Source: Paenarthrobacter ilicis
Lineage (GTDB): Bacteria; Actinomycetota; Actinomycetes; Actinomycetales; Micrococcaceae
Length of the DNA stretch: 64,000 nt
NCBI RefSeq assembly: GCF_016907545.1
Contig: NZ_JAFBCD010000001.1
Coordinates: 3,844,001-3,908,000 of the forward strand
Direction: 5' to 3'
The notes beneath the pieces were generated by a model. It saw only the letters and a list, made by a program, of their open reading frames with translations. It was not told where the DNA came from and searched no databases. Below, piece by piece: positions 49,868 to 59,380 of the stretch (its first letter is position 1; every line of letters starts with the position of its first letter). A program made the position numbers and the translations under genes.

Positions 49868-52471
49868 TTGCGTGACAATGAGGTTGATCGCGTGCTGGGG
49901 TACGTCGCCAAAGGCCTGACTGTCAGGATCATCGGGGCGCCAGGCAGCGGGCGGACCAGATTCGCGCGGGAGGTCGCGGCCAAACTTGAGGATGACGGCG
50001 TCGCTCTTTACTCCATGTTTGCTGCCCCTGCGCTGGCATCTGTGCCGTTCGCCGGAATCCTTGCCCTCGGGTTGGACATCCGGTCAAGAACCGTGGGCGT
50101 ACTGGGAATGGCGGATCTCCTGTCGGCAGACTTGGCCAGGACCGAGTCCCCGGTGATCATCATCGACGATGTTGACAGCTTGGACAAGGAGTCCTTGGCG
50201 GTGGTGAACATCGTCAGGACGCGTACCAAAGTACCGCTGGTCATCACCATGAATGACCGCCCTTTCCACCCGAAGTCTCCAGCGGGGGCGCTTGGAAGCA
50301 TTGCGGACGCCACAGTGCGGTTGACGCCCTTGGGATACGCGCAGGTCAACAGGCTGATGGCCTCCATGCTCGGTGCGCCGGCGGAGGTGGATGTGGTGGC
50401 CCACGTGCTGACAAAGTCCGGAGGCAATGTCCGTTTGGCGGTCCGCATCATCGAAACAGCCGTGCTCAGCGAACGGCTGGTCCTCAAGGACGGACGTTGG
50501 TGCATGAGCGGCGACGGCTTGATGAACGAGCACCTGCACGGGGCCGTGGAGGCCTTGTTCCACGGCCTCCGGGCCGAGGAAATCCGCGCCTTGCGGAAGA
50601 TTTCGCTCCTGGGCCCCACCCCGGTGAGCCGGCTGGTCACCAGCATTGGCGAGGAGGCGCTGGACAACCTCGAAGCATATGGCCTGATTTCGGTGGTTTC
50701 AGGTCCGGATGGAGCACCTTTGGCTACAGTATTCCCGCCGATAGTGGATGATTACCTGCACGCCCACACTTTCGGGTCCAAGAGGATCCTGCACAGCGCG
50801 GTGGCCAGCCACGTGGGACAAGACTCCGAAGAGCGGCAACAACCTGATGCCACGGACGATCTCCTGTCGTCAGCGGCTTCCACCCTCCGGAGCGAGATGG
50901 GGAGCAACCACGCTGCCAGCACACGTTACTTCCAGCAGCGGCTCGAAACCATGGAACGGCTCCACTACCAAGCTTGGGACAACCAGCCCACCGTCGCCAA
51001 TGCGGTGAAGCTCCTGAGTATCTATTGGGGTGCCCCTGCCGACACCCAGCGGCTTCAGGAAATCTTCCATCGGACGGACACCCGCGGCTATGCCGTAGAG
51101 GACCTGTTCTTCTTCAGCATGACGCTCTCCTGGTGGACGTACGGCACGGGGCATGACCTTCCCGGCGCCCTTGCGGTCATGCATACTTTGGCCTCTGATG
51201 AGCCCAAACTCGCATCAGAGGCCGCAGCCTTTGCCGAATTCCTTGAACGAATCAGCGGAAACCGCCCAACAATCCAAGCAGCCCAAACCATTCCAACAAC
51301 CCATGATTCGGACATCACCGCCATCCTCCAGGCGGCAATGGAACTCTTTTCCCTCAGGCCCCAGCGGGCCCTGGACGTCCTGCCATCGGCAACCAACCAC
51401 CCCCACCTTCACCGCTTTGAAGCCTTCATCAGCGGCCTGGGTGTTCTCTTCACCGGCCACGCAGAGAAAGCCCTGGACCTGGCTCTCAAGGCCCGTCAAC
51501 AGGCGCTGGAAGCGGTGGACCAGTTTGGCTTCGTGAGCCACAGCTATATTGCCGCGCTCTCCCTCCTGCACCACGGCTTGTTCGATGAAGCCGAGTACCT
51601 GATGGGCCGCGCTTTCTCGCTGGGCCGGCCGGGACTCCTGGTGGATGCCTTGCACACTGCCATGCTGGGCCTGTCTTCCCTCCGGGACATTGGAGCGGGA
51701 GCTCCCTTGGAAAACTCCAAGGGAGCCAGGGAGGTGGGTCCTCTCCCGGGAACCGGAACCGCCCTGCAGCTTCTGGCCGCCAGCCGTCCCGTCAGCGCGA
51801 AGGCCTTCGACCACGACGCCTGCCTTTTGGTGAAGAAATCGTTGGAGAACGATTTCGCCCTGGAGGCCATGCACACCGCCATGTTCGCGCTGGGACTTCT
51901 TCCAGGCCCACGTCTGCTGGAAATGCTTCACCGGATTCTGGCCGACTCCGACATCACGGCCCACCGCCAGTTCCTCGCCATCGCGGACGCCGCGGTGGTG
52001 GGTGACTTGACCCGCCTGAGGGACCTGCTGGCCACCTACATCATCGACGGCGACACGTACCAAATCGCCATGCTTCTCCGCGGCGCCGAACAGCGGTGGC
52101 AGCTCAGCGGGGAGCCGACGGCGGCTACCGAACTGCGGCGGGCCGGCAAGGAGTTCATGGATCGCTTCCAGCCGATGGGAACCATCATCAACTTCAGGTC
52201 GGAACCACCAGGGTCATCCCTGACCCTACGGGAAATCGAGGTAGCAATGCTGGCCGGCCAGCAGAGCAACCAGGACATTGCTGAACATTTCGGGATCAGC
52301 ATCAGGACCGTGGAAAGCCACATTTCCAATGCACTCAGAAAGACCGACACCACCACTCGAAGGCAGCTCGCGGACCTGATCCAGAACGTCCCCAGGGCTG
52401 TCCTCTCCAGCACCATGGAGGACTTCCAAGGCCATGACACCACTCGATTCAACGCCATTTCCGGCATCTAG
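49868..52471 (+). CDS. LuxR-family regulator of LAL type (P-loop ATPase plus HTH)
   Basis: 867 residues from TTG at 49868, with GGAGG 7 nt before. The N-terminus is an AAA-type P-loop: Walker A GAPGSGRT at 23-30, in which Arg29 stands where Lys is normal, and Walker B VIIIDD at about 96-101. A long helical TPR-like middle (300-760) follows, then the LuxR-type HTH at 785-840 (LTLREIEVAMLAGQQSNQDI and RTVESHISNALRK). Such proteins activate carbohydrate or envelope genes in response to a small ligand. It precedes the interrupted regulator and the polysaccharide genes, which it may control. Confidence 0.85.
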   Translation: MRDNEVDRVLGYVAKGLTVRIIGAPGSGRTRFAREVAAKLEDDGVALYSMFAAPALASVPFAGILALGLDIRSRTVGVLGMADLLSADLARTESPVIIIDDVDSLDKESLAVVNIVRTRTKVPLVITMNDRPFHPKSPAGALGSIADATVRLTPLGYAQVNRLMASMLGAPAEVDVVAHVLTKSGGNVRLAVRIIETAVLSERLVLKDGRWCMSGDGLMNEHLHGAVEALFHGLRAEEIRALRKISLLGPTPVSRLVTSIGEEALDNLEAYGLISVVSGPDGAPLATVFPPIVDDYLHAHTFGSKRILHSAVASHVGQDSEERQQPDATDDLLSSAASTLRSEMGSNHAASTRYFQQRLETMERLHYQAWDNQPTVANAVKLLSIYWGAPADTQRLQEIFHRTDTRGYAVEDLFFFSMTLSWWTYGTGHDLPGALAVMHTLASDEPKLASEAAAFAEFLERISGNRPTIQAAQTIPTTHDSDITAILQAAMELFSLRPQRALDVLPSATNHPHLHRFEAFISGLGVLFTGHAEKALDLALKARQQALEAVDQFGFVSHSYIAALSLLHHGLFDEAEYLMGRAFSLGRPGLLVDALHTAMLGLSSLRDIGAGAPLENSKGAREVGPLPGTGTALQLLAASRPVSAKAFDHDACLLVKKSLENDFALEAMHTAMFALGLLPGPRLLEMLHRILADSDITAHRQFLAIADAAVVGDLTRLRDLLATYIIDGDTYQIAMLLRGAEQRWQLSGEPTAATELRRAGKEFMDRFQPMGTIINFRSEPPGSSLTLREIEVAMLAGQQSNQDIAEHFGISIRTVESHISNALRKTDTTTRRQLADLIQNVPRAVLSSTMEDFQGHDTTRFNAISGI

Positions 52472-52481
52472 CGGGAATCCC

Positions 52482-53090
52482 ATGCTGAAATCACAACACC
52501 ACTGGTCCGCTTTCCGTTCGCCCCAGCGGCCCGAGCCCGCAGACAAGCTCGTCCTTCAGGTAGTGAGCCGCAGCCGCCAATTCACGGCCCTGGTCCACTA
52601 GGCCACGGCGTCCTTGCCGGTGAAAGTGACCGGCGCTGTCACCATCGTGGATGGCACGCTGCCGGATCTTGAGGCGCAGGTCTTCGCGCAGGTTCGGGAA
52701 GGCAAAGCAGTCCTGGTGTATGGAGGGGTCCTGCACAGCTCGCGCGTCCTGCACCTTCTTGGCCTGGGTGTCCGGGGCTACGTTCCGGAAACTGCCACGT
52801 TGAAGGTCCTTCTGGGCGCCATGAAGAGCATCTCCGAAAACGGCACACACCTCCCCTTCGACCCGGCATCGGGCCGTGAGCCGGTTGCCTTGACTGCGGC
52901 CGAAAAGATCGCAGCAGATGCTTACCTTCTGACGGACCAGGAGTTGTCCCGCCTTGACGTTGCCAAGAAGCTGGGCATCGCGGACGCAACGCTCCGGAAC
53001 CATTTGGCCTCAGTGAGGCGCAAGCTGGGCGTTGGTCCGCGAACCAGCCGGGCAGCATTGGGCCGCCGCTACCGGGCCACGCTCAAATAA
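52482..53090 (+). pseudogene. LuxR-type regulator gene interrupted by an in-frame TAG
   Basis: Starting at ATG 52482, 10 nt after the LAL stop, the frame codes 39 residues and meets TAG at 52599-52601, then stays open to 53090 (202 codons in all). The downstream part alone begins with TTG 52614 or GTG 52620 and has no ribosome site. Together the frame gives a degenerate receiver: DKLVLQVVS strand, VTIVDGTLPD phosphoacceptor-like Asp, KAVLVYGG, GVRGYVPE; then a LuxR HTH (LTAAEKIAADAYLL and KKLGIADATLRNHLASVRRKLGV). A CAG to TAG change would explain it. A sequencing error or readthrough is possible. If the shorter ORF is expressed, it is a truncated regulator of 155 or so residues. Confidence 0.7.
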
Positions 53091-54471
53091 CAGCGGCCTC
53101 CCGGAGCTCTGCGAGACCGGCTTCCAACGCCCCATCCGGGGAAATGCTGCGGTCGGACCAGAAGCGGCGGCCCGGCGCTCCAACGGACCAGCCGGCGGCT
53201 TCCCAGTCTGAAACCTGCAGAACGTTGCGGCCGTCAATGATCTTCCGGGCGTTGGTCCGGGATGCGAGCATTTCCGGTGTGAGGGTCCTGAATTCCTCCC
53301 ATTCGGTGAGCACCAGGACCAGTTCCGCTCCGGCCACGGCGGCCTCCATGGACGCGGCGTAGTGAATCCGGGGAAACCGCCCGTGCGCATTGGCGCTGCC
53401 GGCGGGGTCGTAGACGCTGACGGAGGCGCCTTCTGCGCGAAGCTTTTCGGCAATATCCAGTGCTGGTGAATCACGGACATCATCGCTGTCCGGTTTGAAG
53501 GTGACACCGAGGACAGCGATCTCGCGGTCCCGCAGGGAACCCAGCATCGCCCGGGAGAGCCGGACCATCCGGGACCGGCGCCGGAGGTTGATTTGGTCAA
53601 CCTCATCAAGGAACTGCATGCTGCGCGAGAGACCCAGCTCACCGGCGCGGGCTTGGAGCGCGCGGATGTCCTTGGGCAGGCATCCACCGCCGAATCCGAC
53701 TCCTGCGTTGAGGAAGCGGCGGCCAATGCGCTCATCCAGTCCTATGGCGTCGGCCAAAGTCCTGATGTCCCCTCCTGCGATCTCCGTTATTTCAGAAAAG
53801 GCGTTGATGAAGGAGATCTTGGTGGCCAGGAAGGCATTGGCTGCCACTTTCACCAGTTCCGCCGTTTCAAAGTCCGTGGAAATCAGCGGGACCCCGTCTT
53901 CAAGGGCCGCCTCATAAACTTCCCGAAGAACCAGTTCGTGCTCCGGGGAATCGACACCGATTACCAAGCGGTCCGGGCGCAGCGTGTCAGCGACGGCGAA
54001 CCCTTCCCGGAGGAATTCAGGATTCCAGGCAATGCCCACATTCACGCCGGGGTTCTTGTTGTCCCGGACAAGCTCTTTCAACCGTCGGGTGGTGCCCACC
54101 GGCACGGTGGACTTCCCAACAATCAGGGCATCCCGGGTGATGTTCCGGGCCAACGAGGTGGTGGCGGCGTCCACGAACGACATATCAGCACCACCGGAAG
54201 CCGGGTGCTGTGGCGTTCCCACCCCGATGAAGTGCACGTCGCCCCATGCGCCCACTTCCTCATAGGACGAGGTGAAGCGCAGGCGCCCGCTGGCCACGTG
54301 CTTCTGGAGGAGCTCAGGCAGGCCGGGCTCGTGGAACGGCAGTTGTCCCTGTGACAGAGATGCCACCCGCGCCGGGTCAACATCCAGGCCAAGCACGTCG
54401 AACCCGAGTTCTGCCATACAGGCGGCGTGCGTGGCCCCCAGATAGCCGGTGCCGATGACGGTGATGCGCAT
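53083..54471 (-). CDS. ugd: UDP-glucose 6-dehydrogenase
   Basis: 462 residues. Rossmann VIGTGYLGATHA at 5-16, GTPQHPASGGADMSFV at about 85-100, STVPVGTT at 121-128, the central PEFLREG at 151-157, FGGGCLPKD with catalytic Cys264, and the C-terminal UDP-binding domain with LGVTFKPDSDDVRDSPA. It oxidises UDP-glucose to UDP-glucuronate for acidic polysaccharide. The C-terminus has a 30-residue extension (RRFWSDRSISPDG). It is last of the minus-strand polysaccharide run, convergent with the interrupted regulator gene (8-nt overlap). Confidence 0.93.
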   Translation of the reverse strand: MRITVIGTGYLGATHAACMAELGFDVLGLDVDPARVASLSQGQLPFHEPGLPELLQKHVASGRLRFTSSYEEVGAWGDVHFIGVGTPQHPASGGADMSFVDAATTSLARNITRDALIVGKSTVPVGTTRRLKELVRDNKNPGVNVGIAWNPEFLREGFAVADTLRPDRLVIGVDSPEHELVLREVYEAALEDGVPLISTDFETAELVKVAANAFLATKISFINAFSEITEIAGGDIRTLADAIGLDERIGRRFLNAGVGFGGGCLPKDIRALQARAGELGLSRSMQFLDEVDQINLRRRSRMVRLSRAMLGSLRDREIAVLGVTFKPDSDDVRDSPALDIAEKLRAEGASVSVYDPAGSANAHGRFPRIHYAASMEAAVAGAELVLVLTEWEEFRTLTPEMLASRTNARKIIDGRNVLQVSDWEAAGWSVGAPGRRFWSDRSISPDGALEAGLAELREAAVI

Positions 54472-54521
54472 AAATCCTCGCTTTAGAATGGTTGCAGTTG
54501 CTGGTATCAGGTCCAGGGGGT

Positions 54522-55445
54522 TCAGTGACGACGGCGGGAACGGATCTCGCGCAGTTCGCGCAGGATCTGGAGGGAGTCACCCAGGCCGCGCCACATTCGC
54601 AGGAGGCGGTAGGGGAACTGCCTCCAGAGGGTGATGTCCTTGAGCCGCAGGTCGTGCCAGGCGATGGACTCCTTGGACGGAAACAACGCCTGCCACAACG
54701 CAGCTGGCTTCTGCCGCCAAGGAATCTCCATCAGGTGGAAGAGCCGGAGGGTCGCTGGACGTTGCGCCTGGGTGCGGAGGATCCAGTCCAAGGGCGGCTC
54801 GGGAAAGTCGTGGCCGGCAGTCTCCGGGAACGTCGTGAACACCGGGCCCAGAGCCCCCAAGGCGCCCAACCCGGCTGACCGGCGGTAATGCCTCGCAGGA
54901 TCCTCGGCCATGATCCGCTGGCAAAACGCGATATCCCCCAGCACGCCGGCCGTTGGGCTCCGCAGGGCATGGAGCAAGGTCACCAGGAGGGCATCATCGC
55001 CGTCGAGGGTCCATACGCGGTGGCCTCCCAGCTGGACTGCCTTCCTGCGGCTCCACAACTGGTCGAACACCGACGCTTCACCGGCGTAAAAGCCGGGGAA
55101 TCGCCAATGCACGTCAATGTCGGAGGGCCACCGGGGGTTGAGGAATGTCCGCGAATGGTCCGGGAACGCTTCGGAGACCTCATGAATCCTTGCTTCCCAG
55201 CCACTCCGTTCCAGCCCGGTAAGGAGTTCTTCCATGTGGGATCGATCCACCAGCACATCGAGGTCGCAGGAGGACCTGTCCGGCCGTGCCCCCAGCAGCG
55301 TGGCGGCGGGTCCTTTGATGACCAGGACCCTGAGGTTGCTCTCCTCCGCAATGTGGGACACCAGGGCAGCCGACAGCTGGATGGACTCATCCAGGCGAAG
55401 GACCTCATCGGCGGACTCCGGTGTTGGGGATGGGGGCAGGTCCAC
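54522..55445 (-). CDS. Nucleotidyltransferase-fold protein (NTP_transf_5 family)
   Basis: 307 residues from GTG at 55445 (AGGA 9 nt upstream; a longer frame reaches into fcl). The core is VLVIKGPAATLLGARPDRSSCDLDVLVDR at about 48-78, with the DxD motif of the nucleotidyltransferase_5 family, then IDVHWRFPGFYAG, and a helical C-terminus with HDLRLKDITLWRQFPYRLLRM. Members occur in exopolysaccharide clusters of many bacteria. The substrate is unknown. It lies directly after fcl and 50 nt before ugd. Confidence 0.78.
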   Translation of the reverse strand: MDLPPSPTPESADEVLRLDESIQLSAALVSHIAEESNLRVLVIKGPAATLLGARPDRSSCDLDVLVDRSHMEELLTGLERSGWEARIHEVSEAFPDHSRTFLNPRWPSDIDVHWRFPGFYAGEASVFDQLWSRRKAVQLGGHRVWTLDGDDALLVTLLHALRSPTAGVLGDIAFCQRIMAEDPARHYRRSAGLGALGALGPVFTTFPETAGHDFPEPPLDWILRTQAQRPATLRLFHLMEIPWRQKPAALWQALFPSKESIAWHDLRLKDITLWRQFPYRLLRMWRGLGDSLQILRELREIRSRRRH

Positions 55446-55449
55446 GGAG

Positions 55450-56415
55450 CTAGTTCCTGTGGTCGTTCCGGTTTTCCTTGAACCACTGGTAGGTGGCAGC
55501 GATCCCTTCCTCCAGAGAAATCCCTGCGGTCCAGCCGCGTTCCCCCAGCTTGGACACGTCCATGAGCTTGCGCGGAGTACCGTCCGGTTTGGTGGCATCC
55601 CAGACGATGTCGCCGTCGTATCCCACTGCCGCGGCCACCAGGTCCGAGAGCGCCTTGATGGTCAGATCGGAGCCCACACCCACGTTGACGTGTTCCGCCC
55701 CGTCGTAGTTTTCCAGCAGGAACAAGCAAGCCTCTGCGAGGTCGTCCACATGCAGAAGTTCCCGGAGCGGAGAGCCGGTACCCCAGTTGGTGACTGACGA
55801 TGCACCGCTGGTTTTCGCTTCATCAAACCGGCGAATCAACGCGGGCAGAACGTGCGAGCCTGCGGGGGAAAAGTTGTCCCCGGGGCCGTAAAGGTTGGTG
55901 GGCATGGCCGATATCCACGGCAAGCCGTACTGTTGGCGCACGGACTGCACCTGCAGGATGCCGGAGATCTTGGCAATGGCGTAGGCCTCGTTGGTTTTCT
56001 CCAGGGGCCCGGTGAGGAGGTACTCCTCCTTCAACGGTTGTGGCGCCAGACGTGGATAGATGCAGGACGAGCCCAGGAAGAGCAGCCGCTCAACGCCGTA
56101 CTTTTGGGCAGCATCCATGACATTTACCTGGATCTGGACGTTCTCGCTGAGGAAGTCCGCCGGGTAGGTGCTGTTCGCGAGGATGCCGCCCACCTTGGCG
56201 GCCGCGAGCACCACATAGCGGGGCGTCTCTCTTTCGAAGTATGCGAACACCTCGGACCTGTTCCGCAGGTCCAGCTCCTGGGAGCGTGCGCCCAGAAGGT
56301 TGGTGAACCCTTCGGCGTCGAGCTTCCTCCACACAGCGGATCCCACAAGGCCCCGGTGCCCGGCCACATAGAAGGGGGCAGAACGGTCCAGTGTGCCCGG
56401 ACGGAACACTGCCAT
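55450..56415 (-). CDS. fcl: GDP-L-fucose synthase
   Basis: 321 residues, short-chain dehydrogenase. Rossmann GHRGLVG at 19-25, GSSCIYP at about 115-121, and the catalytic YAIAK (Tyr145, Lys149). PTNLYGPGDNF and LRELLHVDDLAEA are typical of the GDP-fucose synthase (GMER) branch. It converts GDP-4-keto-6-deoxymannose to GDP-L-fucose by epimerisation and reduction. Its ATG shares one base with the gmd stop, so the pair is coupled. Confidence 0.93.
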   Translation of the reverse strand: MAVFRPGTLDRSAPFYVAGHRGLVGSAVWRKLDAEGFTNLLGARSQELDLRNRSEVFAYFERETPRYVVLAAAKVGGILANSTYPADFLSENVQIQVNVMDAAQKYGVERLLFLGSSCIYPRLAPQPLKEEYLLTGPLEKTNEAYAIAKISGILQVQSVRQQYGLPWISAMPTNLYGPGDNFSPAGSHVLPALIRRFDEAKTSGASSVTNWGTGSPLRELLHVDDLAEACLFLLENYDGAEHVNVGVGSDLTIKALSDLVAAAVGYDGDIVWDATKPDGTPRKLMDVSKLGERGWTAGISLEEGIAATYQWFKENRNDHRN

Positions 56416-57458
56416 CAGGCGTGCACTTTCCAGCTGGGCAGATTGACGGCGTCAATCCAGGCGTTTCCTGCGCTGTCCAAGGCGGCGATATCAGCGTCGA
56501 CCATGAGGCGGGCCAGCTCGGGTGTGCGCACGGTGGGTTCCCAGCCGAGCTTGTCCTTGGCCTTGGAGTAGTCTCCGATCAAGGCCTCCACTTCAGTGGG
56601 GCGGAGGTAGCGCTCATCGAAGCGGACGTAGTCCTCCCATTTCAAGCCAACGTGGTCGAAGGAGTACTGGAGGAAGTCCTTGACCGTGTATCCGTCGTTG
56701 GTGGCCAGGACAAAGTCCTCGGGTTCGTCGGCCTGCAGCATGCGCCACATGCCTTCCACGTACTCGGCCGCGTATCCCCAGTCGCGGACGGCTTGGAGGT
56801 TGCCCATGTGCAGCTCTGTTTGTTTTCCTGCCTTGATGGCAGCTACGGCGCGGGTGATTTTGCGCGTGACAAACGTTTCTCCGCGGCGTGGCGATTCGTG
56901 GTTGAACAGGATGCCGTTGACGGCGAACATTCCGTAGGCTTCGCGGTAGTTCTTGGTGATCCAGTAGCTGTAGACCTTGGCTGCGCCGTAGGGAGAGCGT
57001 GGATAGAAGGGCGTCTCTTCATCCTGCGGGGGTGGGGTGGCGCCGAACATTTCGGATGAGGACGCCTGGTAGAAGCGTGTTTCGATTCCGGACATGCGCA
57101 CGGCTTCGAGGAGCCGGATAGTGCCGATTCCGGTGGTGTTTCCCGTATGTTCCGGCTCATCGAAGGACACCCGGACATGGGATTGGGCAGCCAGGTTGTA
57201 TACCTCGTCAGGGCGGATCGAGGCCAGCAACGTCACCAGCCGGGCGCCATCGGAGAGGTCTCCGTAGTGGAGGAAGAGCCGCGCGTCATTGTTGTGCGGG
57301 TCCATGTAGAGGTGGTCTATGCGTGCTGTGTTGAAGGTTGAGGCGCGGCGAATGAGACCGTGCACCTCGTACCCTTTTGAGAGCAGCAACTCTGCGAGAT
57401 ATGAGCCGTCCTGGCCCGTTATGCCTGTTATGAGAGCTTTCCTGGCCACGGTTGTCAT
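56415..57458 (-). CDS. gmd: GDP-mannose 4,6-dehydratase
   Basis: 347 residues from ATG at 57458 (a GTG at 57449 has better ribosome-site spacing). [19 protein letters not shown] at 12-30 is the cofactor site; Tyr157 and Lys161 (SPYGAAK) and the SSSEMFG loop (about 133-139) are catalytic, and [16 protein letters not shown] binds the product. It makes GDP-4-keto-6-deoxymannose. With fcl it supplies GDP-fucose for the polysaccharide. It shares one base with fcl and overlaps the glycosyltransferase gene upstream by 4 nt. Confidence 0.95.
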   Translation of the reverse strand: MTTVARKALITGITGQDGSYLAELLLSKGYEVHGLIRRASTFNTARIDHLYMDPHNNDARLFLHYGDLSDGARLVTLLASIRPDEVYNLAAQSHVRVSFDEPEHTGNTTGIGTIRLLEAVRMSGIETRFYQASSSEMFGATPPPQDEETPFYPRSPYGAAKVYSYWITKNYREAYGMFAVNGILFNHESPRRGETFVTRKITRAVAAIKAGKQTELHMGNLQAVRDWGYAAEYVEGMWRMLQADEPEDFVLATNDGYTVKDFLQYSFDHVGLKWEDYVRFDERYLRPTEVEALIGDYSKAKDKLGWEPTVRTPELARLMVDADIAALDSAGNAWIDAVNLPSWKVHA

Positions 57459-58678
57459 CCTTCTTTTTGATGCGCGAGGTCGCTTAACCACGCGTAATAG
57501 CTGTCGATTGCGGCTTTTTCCGAGAGGAGCTTTTCGCTGTATTCGCGTCCTGCCGCCCCGAATTCCTCGGCCGTGCGGGGATCATCCTGGAGTTGTTCGA
57601 TCGCTGCGATGAGATCGGCGGGGACGCCCGGCTCCACCCTGAGGCCGGCCCCGGCAGCGGTCATTTCGTGTGACGTTGCACTGCCTTCTTCGGTGGCCGC
57701 CACAATGGGCCTGCCCGTGATGAAGTAGCTGGTGAGTTTGCTGGGTACGGACATTTCCCGGACGCCGGGCCGTTCATTGACGATCAATACATCGGCGGAG
57801 CGGAGTGCCTCGGAGTAGGCGCGGTCCGGTAGCGGCTCCAGGAACTGCAGCCTGTCCACGCCGTGGGCTTTCGCTTCGAGGGCGCTGCGCTGGTTGCCGT
57901 TGCCCAGAAGGACAAAGCGGACATCGCTGCCGTTGCCGGTTGCCAGTTGCGCGGCCTCGAGCACGTTTTCGAGGCCTTGCTTGACACCCATGTTGCCTGC
58001 GTGGAGGGCCACATAATCCTTGGGTGCCCAACCGAGCCGTTCCCGGGCCGTCGACCTGTCAAAGGAAGGGTGGTGGTTGACGTGGGTCCAGTTCCTGATC
58101 ACACGGACACGGTCCGCAGGCACACCCAACTGATCGACCACGGTGTCCCGGAACCGTTCGTGGATCACGCTCACTTGATCGGCCCTTGAGAGGATCCAGG
58201 ACTCCAAGCGCCTCATAATGGATGTGAAGCGTGAGGAGGGGTTGCCGGTTTCCTCCATGCCTTTGCTGTAGAGGTCCTGGACCCAGATACCCACCGGGAT
58301 GCGGAACAACCTGGCCCGCAGAATGGCGAAGGCTGCTGAGAACAGCGCTGGACTGACCACCAGGACAGCGTCCGGACGGTTCCATCGTTGGATCACGCTG
58401 TGCGCACCGAACGTCGCCTCCATCAGGAGGCGCCCAGCGCCGGTGGGGCGGCTGGGGATGGTGGAACGCAAGCGCCGGACATGCACAGCACCGTGCTTTT
58501 CATCCATGCTGAGGCCTTTGTAGCCGGCGGCAATTTTCCATTGCGGATAATGCGGGTAGCCGGTAATGACATTGACGGTCATTCCCCGGGCTGCAAGACC
58601 TTCAGCGAGTTTTGTCGTGTAAGGGGCATTTCCGCTGGGTTCGGGTGAATAGTTGAGGCCTATGACCAGGGTTTTCAC
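57455..58678 (-). CDS. Glycosyltransferase family 4 (WcaI/WbuB-like)
   Basis: 407 residues from GTG at 58678, overlapping the stop of the small upstream gene as GTGA. N-terminal [23 protein letters not shown] is typical of the WcaI/WbuB branch; the C-terminal GT-B domain has [26 protein letters not shown] and the donor-binding [15 protein letters not shown] near 300-330. It adds a sugar, perhaps fucose, to the growing repeat unit. Overlap with gmd on its other side makes one transcript. Confidence 0.9.
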   Translation of the reverse strand: MKTLVIGLNYSPEPSGNAPYTTKLAEGLAARGMTVNVITGYPHYPQWKIAAGYKGLSMDEKHGAVHVRRLRSTIPSRPTGAGRLLMEATFGAHSVIQRWNRPDAVLVVSPALFSAAFAILRARLFRIPVGIWVQDLYSKGMEETGNPSSRFTSIMRRLESWILSRADQVSVIHERFRDTVVDQLGVPADRVRVIRNWTHVNHHPSFDRSTARERLGWAPKDYVALHAGNMGVKQGLENVLEAAQLATGNGSDVRFVLLGNGNQRSALEAKAHGVDRLQFLEPLPDRAYSEALRSADVLIVNERPGVREMSVPSKLTSYFITGRPIVAATEEGSATSHEMTAAGAGLRVEPGVPADLIAAIEQLQDDPRTAEEFGAAGREYSEKLLSEKAAIDSYYAWLSDLAHQKEG

Positions 58679-58911
58679 GAGCCTGCGGACCATGCGCTGA
58701 TGAACAATGGCCCAAACAATGTCACTGCGTGTCCCACGATAATTCCGGCCAACAAAGCAATTCGCCGCCCTTTGTTTCCCGGTAATTCCTGCTGTTCAGC
58801 CGGTGCCGCCGGAAGTGCGCGCATTTGGAGGCTTGGGTGTGCCGGCTTGTGGGCGGGGGCGCAGCCGGCAATTCTTGGCGAACGATCCAGTACGGTCGTC
58901 GTGGTGTCCAT
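58675..58911 (-). CDS. Small membrane protein upstream of the glycosyltransferase
   Basis: 78 residues. The first half is polar (DTTTTVLDRSPRIA and a Pro/Ala/Gln-rich linker), then a membrane helix (RRIALLAGIIVGHAVTLFGPLFISAW, about 49-73). The GAGG at 4 nt before the ATG and the GTGA overlap with the next gene support that it is real. It may anchor the glycosyltransferase at the membrane or be a leader for its translation. No known family was recognised. Confidence 0.65.
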   Translation of the reverse strand: MDTTTTVLDRSPRIAGCAPAHKPAHPSLQMRALPAAPAEQQELPGNKGRRIALLAGIIVGHAVTLFGPLFISAWSAGS

Positions 58912-59380
58912 GGGTCCTCGTCATTTGTTTTTACGGATTACCCATTGATTCTGTTGGCCGGCTTTCTACCCCGAGACGGGACAGGAGCCTCCTTCTCCGT
59001 AGTGGCTCGGCGTCCGGGCGCGGTAAGCCGCACGCGAGGGCGCAGCTCCGGGCAACCCGGCCCGGATGCCTCCGTGTAGGTGCGGCGTGCCGTGCGTGGG
59101 GCGCGGTCGGCTAACTGCGTATAAGAGGGAAGGCGCTGCCGCGGATCCCGGAACGGGGCGGACACGCAGGCTGTCCGGCCAGGGCCACGCAGGGACCACC
59201 GAACCCCCACGGAGGACCAACGGCAGGCCCGACGGCGGGACTTGCAGGCGGCCACTGGGCGCACCGGCAACCAGCCAGGCAACGCGCTACCCACCACGGA
59301 GGGCAGCGGCGGCAACGGCCTACGCGGTGCCCTGCCCCGGACATCATCGAGGGGTACTCCCGGATGGACAGGAATGGCGT
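58912..59380. other. 469-bp intergenic region between divergent polysaccharide runs
   Basis: Very GC-rich and without a convincing gene; open frames on both strands carry no recognisable protein. A TATAAG (59120-59125) could be a -10 box for the plus-strand run, giving a leader of about 250 nt. A small hairpin (59048-59052 with 59056-59060) is present. The minus-strand promoter is not clear. Confidence 0.5.

Noticed and set aside
52614..53090. The downstream part of the interrupted regulator as a separate intact gene
   Set aside because: It has no ribosome site and would lack half of the receiver; the joined frame with a TAG explains it better.
58912..59380. Known riboswitch in the 469-bp region
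   Set aside because: No conserved core of a known class could be lined up by eye.
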